NCBI RefSeq assembly: GCF_040137905.1
Contig: NZ_JBEFDG010000031.1
Location: forward strand, 1 to 29,241
DNA from: Corticimicrobacter sp040137905
GTDB taxonomy: Bacteria; Pseudomonadota; Gammaproteobacteria; Burkholderiales; Burkholderiaceae_B
Length of the DNA: 29,241 bases
Direction of reading: 5' to 3'
Shown here: piece after piece, positions 24,068-29,241 of the stretch
Numbering within the stretch: the first letter of the stretch is position 1
Layout: each line of letters opens with the position of its first letter
Position numbers and translations under genes: made by a program
Notes under the pieces: model-generated
Databases searched by the model: none
What the model saw: the letters and a program-made list of their open reading frames with translations, nothing else
What the model was told of the DNA's origin: nothing

Positions 24068-24913
24068 TCAATACGTCGTGCTGCCCAGCTTCATCGCCTG
24101 CATCACGGTCGTCGAGATTTCCTCGATGGACTTGGTCGTGGTGGAGTGCCAGGAAATGCCTTCGCGGCGCATCATGCGCTCGGCTTCGGCCACTTCGTGG
24201 CGGCATTGTTCGAGCGAGGCATATACGCTGTTGGGACGACGCTCGTTGCGCACTTCGGACAGGCGTTCCGGATTGATCGACAGACCGAACAGCTTGTGGC
24301 GCCAGGGCAGCAGGGTGGCGGGCAGGGTGTTGCGTTCGAAATCCTCGGGGATCAGCGGATAGTTGGCAGCCTTGATGGCGTACTGCATGGCCAGGTAGAG
24401 GCTGGTGGGGGTCTTGCCGCAACGCGATACGCCGACCAGGATCACGTCGGCCTGGCTCAGTTCTCGCACGAACTGCCCGTCGTCATGGCCCAGGGTAAAG
24501 TTGATTGCCTCGATCCGGTTGCGGTACTGCTCGGACGTCACGCCCATGTGGGTACGGCCCACTGAGTGGCTGGATTTCACGCCCAGGGCTTCCTCGATGG
24601 GAGCCACGAAGGTACCGAACAGATCCAGGAAAATGCCGCTCGACTGGCGAACCCGTGCCAGGATCTGCTGGTCGACCAGGGTGCTGAAAACGATGGGGGG
24701 CTGGCCGCGTTCCTGCGTGTAGCGGTCGATGCGCTCGGCCACTTCGGCAGCCTTTTCCAGCGTGTCGATGAAGGGAATGCGCATCTGCTGGAAGCTGACC
24801 GACTGGAATTGCGAGAGGACAGCGTGACTGAAGGTTTCTGCCGTGATGCCGGTGCCGTCGGAGACGATCAGTACGATGCGCTGGATGGGCGATTCAGGTG
24901 CTTGATTTTGCAT
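24068..24913 (-). CDS. ppsR: PEP synthase regulatory protein (bifunctional kinase/pyrophosphorylase)
   Basis: PpsR (DUF299 family) inactivates PEP synthase by ADP-dependent phosphorylation of a threonine next to the catalytic histidine, and reactivates it by phosphate-dependent removal. The 281 residues open with IVLIVSDGTGITAETFSHAV and hold the P-loop GVSRCGKTPTSLYLA at 161-175. HSVGRTHMG and HDDGQFVRELSQADVILVG are also conserved. A start 15 codons upstream at 24958 is possible, but the segment is not family-like and would overlap the likely ppsA promoter. Divergent from its target ppsA, a common arrangement. Confidence 0.95.
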   Translation of the reverse strand: MQNQAPESPIQRIVLIVSDGTGITAETFSHAVLSQFQSVSFQQMRIPFIDTLEKAAEVAERIDRYTQERGQPPIVFSTLVDQQILARVRQSSGIFLDLFGTFVAPIEEALGVKSSHSVGRTHMGVTSEQYRNRIEAINFTLGHDDGQFVRELSQADVILVGVSRCGKTPTSLYLAMQYAIKAANYPLIPEDFERNTLPATLLPWRHKLFGLSINPERLSEVRNERRPNSVYASLEQCRHEVAEAERMMRREGISWHSTTTKSIEEISTTVMQAMKLGSTTY

Positions 24914-24953
24914 ATGTAAGGGTATTTCACTGAAAAAAAAGTGCGCAAAGGCG

Positions 24954-24959
24954 TACAAT
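24954..24959 (+). promoter_or_regulatory. Candidate -10 box for ppsA
   Basis: TACAAT matches the -10 consensus at five of six positions. The -35 region, TGAAAA at 24931-24936 with a 17-base spacer, is weak. Transcription would begin near 24966 and give a leader of about 115 bases that contains the hairpins described next. Confidence 0.35.
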
Positions 24960-24974
24960 CCGACTGCGAGTCAA

Positions 24975-25048
24975 CCTTGGTGATTCCAAGGCCGATTTGG
25001 CCAGTATATGAGGCGAAGCCGCAGCGCGGGGCACGTACTGACCAAATC
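24975..25048 (+). promoter_or_regulatory. Structured leader upstream of ppsA
   Basis: There are two stems in a row. The first is CCTTGG (24975-24980) with CCAAGG (24986-24991) and a five-base loop. The second pairs 24994-25010 with 25032-25048: 14 Watson-Crick pairs, one G-U and two C-A mismatches over 17 positions, enclosing a 21-base GC-rich apex. The ribosome site AAAGGTGA (25068-25075) follows, and ACCTT at 24974-24978 could pair with its AAGGT. A cis-acting RNA element is plausible; no known riboswitch class was recognised. Confidence 0.5.
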
Positions 25049-25080
25049 CGCTTTCTTCCATTGTATTAAAGGTGACTTCA

Positions 25081-27444
<2,364 letters not shown>

Positions 27445-27466
27445 GAACCAAAAGGAGTGCACTGCG

Positions 27467-27883
27467 ATGTGGATATGGTTTGGCCTTGCTGCACTGGCCC
27501 TGATCGGCGAACTGAGCAGCGGCACGTTCTACCTGCTGCTGATCGCTCTCGGCTTCGCCGGTGGCGGGCTGGCCGCACTGGCCGGCCTGGCCTTGCCATG
27601 GCAACTGGTCGCATGTGCGCTGGTATCCCTGCTTGGGCTGCTGACGCTGCGCAAGTCGGGGTTTCTCAAGAAGCGGGAAGTCAATTCGGCCCGCAATGCC
27701 GATGTCAATCTTGATATCGGTCGCAGCGTGCAGGTCAGCCAGTGGGGCGACAACGGACTGGCGGCTGTCCAGTATCGTGGTGCCACCTGGCAGGCCGAGC
27801 TCGAGCCGGGCGCAGCCCGTACCACCGGGGTGCACGAAATCGTCGCCCTGCGTGGCTCGCGGCTGGTCGTGCGACCACGCTAG
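27467..27883 (+). CDS. NfeD-like membrane protein
   Basis: The 138-residue protein has membrane segments near residues 2-20, 23-42 and 46-62, followed by a C-terminal OB-fold domain. The OB fold spans about 80-138 and contains IGRSVQVSQWGDNGLAAVQY, then RGATWQAELEP and HEIVALRGSRLVVRP. This is the short NfeD form without the N-terminal ClpP-like protease. Such proteins pair with SPFH/stomatin proteins, as in ybbK-ybbL-like and qmcA loci, and are thought to act in membrane quality control. The SPFH partner is next, but an intrinsic terminator lies between. AAAGGAG is 11 bases from the ATG. Confidence 0.9.
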   Translation: MWIWFGLAALALIGELSSGTFYLLLIALGFAGGGLAALAGLALPWQLVACALVSLLGLLTLRKSGFLKKREVNSARNADVNLDIGRSVQVSQWGDNGLAAVQYRGATWQAELEPGAARTTGVHEIVALRGSRLVVRPR

Positions 27884-27893
27884 ATCTTCGCTT

Positions 27894-27926
27894 CAGCACA
27901 CGGAAATCATCCGTGTGCTGTTTTCC
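27894..27926 (+). terminator. Intrinsic terminator between nfeD and the SPFH gene
   Basis: CAGCACACGG (27894-27903) pairs over ten bases with CCGTGTGCTG (27911-27920) around a seven-base loop, followed by TTTTCC. It should end the ppsA-nfeD transcript, at least partly, so the SPFH gene either relies on read-through or has its own promoter in the 56 bases after it; none was evident. Confidence 0.85.
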
Positions 27927-27982
27927 TGGCGGCTATGGCCAGTACGCCGAGCCGCTCATTCACTGTTTATGGGGATATGACC

Positions 27983-28909
27983 ATGTTTCTGTCCGACTCT
28001 ACCATTGTCTTGCTGATCCTGGTCGCGCTGGCGCTGCTGTTCATCATCAAGGCCATCGCCATCGTGCCGCAGCAAAACGCCTGGATTGTCGAACGACTGG
28101 GCAAATACGATCGTACGCTGTCCCCTGGTGCCGGCTTCGTGATTCCGTTCATCGAGCGCGTGTCGTACAAGCATTCGCTCAAGGAAATTCCGCTGGATGT
28201 GCCCAGCCAGGTCTGCATCACGCGCGATAACACGCAACTGCAGGTCGACGGTATCCTGTACTTCCAGGTGACTGACCCGATGCGGGCCTCCTATGGTTCG
28301 TCCAACTATGTGATCGCCATCACCCAACTGGCCCAGACCACGTTGCGTTCGGTCATCGGCAAGATGGAACTGGATCGAACCTTTGAAGAGCGCGACCTGA
28401 TCAACAGCACGGTCGTATCGGCGCTGGATGATGCTGCGCTCAACTGGGGCGTCAAGGTGTTGCGCTACGAGATCAAGGATCTGACGCCGCCCAACGAAAT
28501 CCTGCGTGCCATGCAGGCACAGATCACCGCCGAGCGTGAAAAGCGGGCGTTGATTGCTGCCTCCGAAGGCCGCCGCCAGGAGCAGATCAATATCGCCACT
28601 GGTGAACGCGAAGCCGCCATTGCCCGTTCCGAGGGTGAAAAGCAGGCCCAGATCAACCAGGCCCAGGGTGAAGCGGCCGCCGTGCTGGCGATTGCCGAGG
28701 CCACGGCACAGGCGATCACCCAGGTCGCCGCTTCGATCCAGAATCCGGGTGGCATGGAAGCGGTCAATCTGAAGGTGGCAGAGCGCTATGTCGAAGCCTT
28801 TGGCAATGTCGCCAAGGAAGGCAATACGCTGATCCTGCCGGCCAACCTGGCCGATGTGGGTGGGCTGATTGCCTCGGCCATGACGGTGGTGAAGCAGGCC
28901 GGCAAATAA
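27983..28909 (+). CDS. SPFH/stomatin-like (band 7) membrane protein, QmcA type
   Basis: The 308-residue protein starts with a membrane helix (about 6-24, STIVLLILVALALLFIIKAI), then the SPFH domain. That domain begins VPQQNAWIVERLGKYDRTLS, and contains PGAGFVIPFIERV and VDGILYFQVTDP. After TPPNEILRAMQAQITAEREK comes an Ala/Glu/Gln-rich coiled coil (about 170-255) and a tail with NLADVGGLIASAM. These proteins form large oligomeric membrane assemblies; QmcA in Escherichia coli associates with FtsH-HflKC. GGGG lies eight bases before this ATG, so it is chosen over the ATG two codons earlier at 27977 and the frame opening at 27935. Confidence 0.93.
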   Translation: MFLSDSTIVLLILVALALLFIIKAIAIVPQQNAWIVERLGKYDRTLSPGAGFVIPFIERVSYKHSLKEIPLDVPSQVCITRDNTQLQVDGILYFQVTDPMRASYGSSNYVIAITQLAQTTLRSVIGKMELDRTFEERDLINSTVVSALDDAALNWGVKVLRYEIKDLTPPNEILRAMQAQITAEREKRALIAASEGRRQEQINIATGEREAAIARSEGEKQAQINQAQGEAAAVLAIAEATAQAITQVAASIQNPGGMEAVNLKVAERYVEAFGNVAKEGNTLILPANLADVGGLIASAMTVVKQAGK

Positions 28910-28926
28910 TCTGCCGCTTGCGAAGG

Positions 28927-28966
28927 AAAAAAGCCGCGCCGGGAAATCCCGGGCGCGGCTTTTTTC
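28927..28966. terminator. Bidirectional intrinsic terminator
   Basis: A 12-pair GC-rich stem (28933-28944 with 28947-28959, one bulged G) is flanked by six A bases on the left and six T bases on the right. It can therefore stop the SPFH transcript on the plus strand and the membrane-protein transcript on the minus strand. Confidence 0.93.
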
Positions 28967-29002
28967 ATATGGGTACTTTGCTGATGCAGTGCGATCGAAT
29001 AC

Positions 29003-29241
29003 CTACAACAACATCCATGCGACACCAGCGCCAGCAACGAGCAGCAGGAATATCTGTGCCGAGGTCAAGTATCGCAACCTTCGGGATGGCGTTTCGCTCA
29101 GGCCAATATTCAGGATGTTGAGCAACAAACTAAGCATGTTGCCAAGCACCAGGACACTGAAGGCAATGAGTCCACCAAGACCAGAAATAAAACCGCCAGA
29201 ATCGGGGCTGACCCAGATCACTGTGGCCAGGATCAGGGTTG
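29003..29241 (-). CDS. C-terminal part of a small membrane protein, unknown
   Basis: The frame is open to the window edge, so the start is not visible; 78 residues are seen. They contain three hydrophobic stretches: a partial one at the edge (TLILATVIWV), then GGLIAFSVLVLGNMLSLLLN and a final AQIFLLLVAGAGVAWMLL. A short basic loop, SETPSRRLRY, separates the last two. The GTG at 29221 could be a start, but hydrophobic residues continue in frame upstream of it. I do not recognise the family. It converges on the SPFH gene across the bidirectional terminator. Confidence 0.55.
   Translation of the reverse strand, partial: TLILATVIWVSPDSGGFISGLGGLIAFSVLVLGNMLSLLLNILNIGLSETPSRRLRYLTSAQIFLLLVAGAGVAWMLL

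Noticed and set aside
24063..24422. Upstream in-frame extension of the small orphan gene to a 208-residue protein
   Set aside because: The extra 120 codons are antisense-free but overlap ppsR in another frame, with high GC and Arg/His-rich shadow composition; the AT-rich part begins at the ATG at 24062.

Overview
The window is a chromosomal segment from a beta-proteobacterium, most likely family Alcaligenaceae (Burkholderiales). The reasons are the gene order glnD / map / rpsB-tsf-pyrH-frr-uppS-cdsA-dxr-rseP-bamA-skp-lpxD-fabZ-lpxA-lpxB-rnhB-SpoU methylase, then ppsR / ppsA-nfeD-SPFH, which I recall from Bordetella and Achromobacter, together with the protein sequences. Overall GC looks like about 60%, below typical Bordetella. 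The genus cannot be fixed from sequence alone. No tRNA, rRNA, insertion sequence, prophage or CRISPR array was seen.

Layout. (1) 1-2774, plus strand: the end of a SPOR-domain cell-envelope protein, cvpA and purF. (2) 2775-4220: a lower-GC patch with two minus-strand genes, a SRPBCC protein and a WYL-type regulator. It sits where relatives often carry metZ. (3) 4221-8173, minus strand: dsbB, glnD and map. (4) 8174-8434: a divergent map/rpsB promoter region with a strong hairpin. (5) 8435-23804, plus strand: a long run for translation (rpsB, tsf, frr), UMP phosphorylation (pyrH), undecaprenyl and isoprenoid supply (uppS, dxr), phospholipid synthesis (cdsA), envelope quality control (rseP, bamA, skp), lipid A synthesis (lpxD, fabZ, lpxA, lpxB) and nucleic acid maintenance (rnhB, SpoU methylase). 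(6) 23796-24913, minus strand: a small AT-rich orphan gene and ppsR. (7) 25081-28909, plus strand: ppsA, nfeD and an SPFH/stomatin gene. (8) 29003 to the end, minus strand: the C-terminal part of a membrane protein.

How the genes work together. The central run couples ribosome supply to outer-membrane building. UppS supplies the C55 carrier and Dxr supplies its isoprenoid precursors. CdsA makes CDP-diacylglycerol. LpxA, LpxD and LpxB with FabZ build the lipid A backbone. Skp and BamA deliver and insert outer-membrane proteins, and RseP releases the envelope-stress sigma factor. PpsR is the kinase/phosphorylase that controls PpsA, and the two genes are divergent neighbours.

Most of the window is conserved housekeeping DNA. 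The parts that deserve a second look are small: the 88-residue AT-rich orphan gene, the structured leader of ppsA, the hairpin at the head of the rpsB leader, the structured lpxD-fabZ spacer and the low-GC regulator/SRPBCC pair. I did not find a convincing new multi-gene system.
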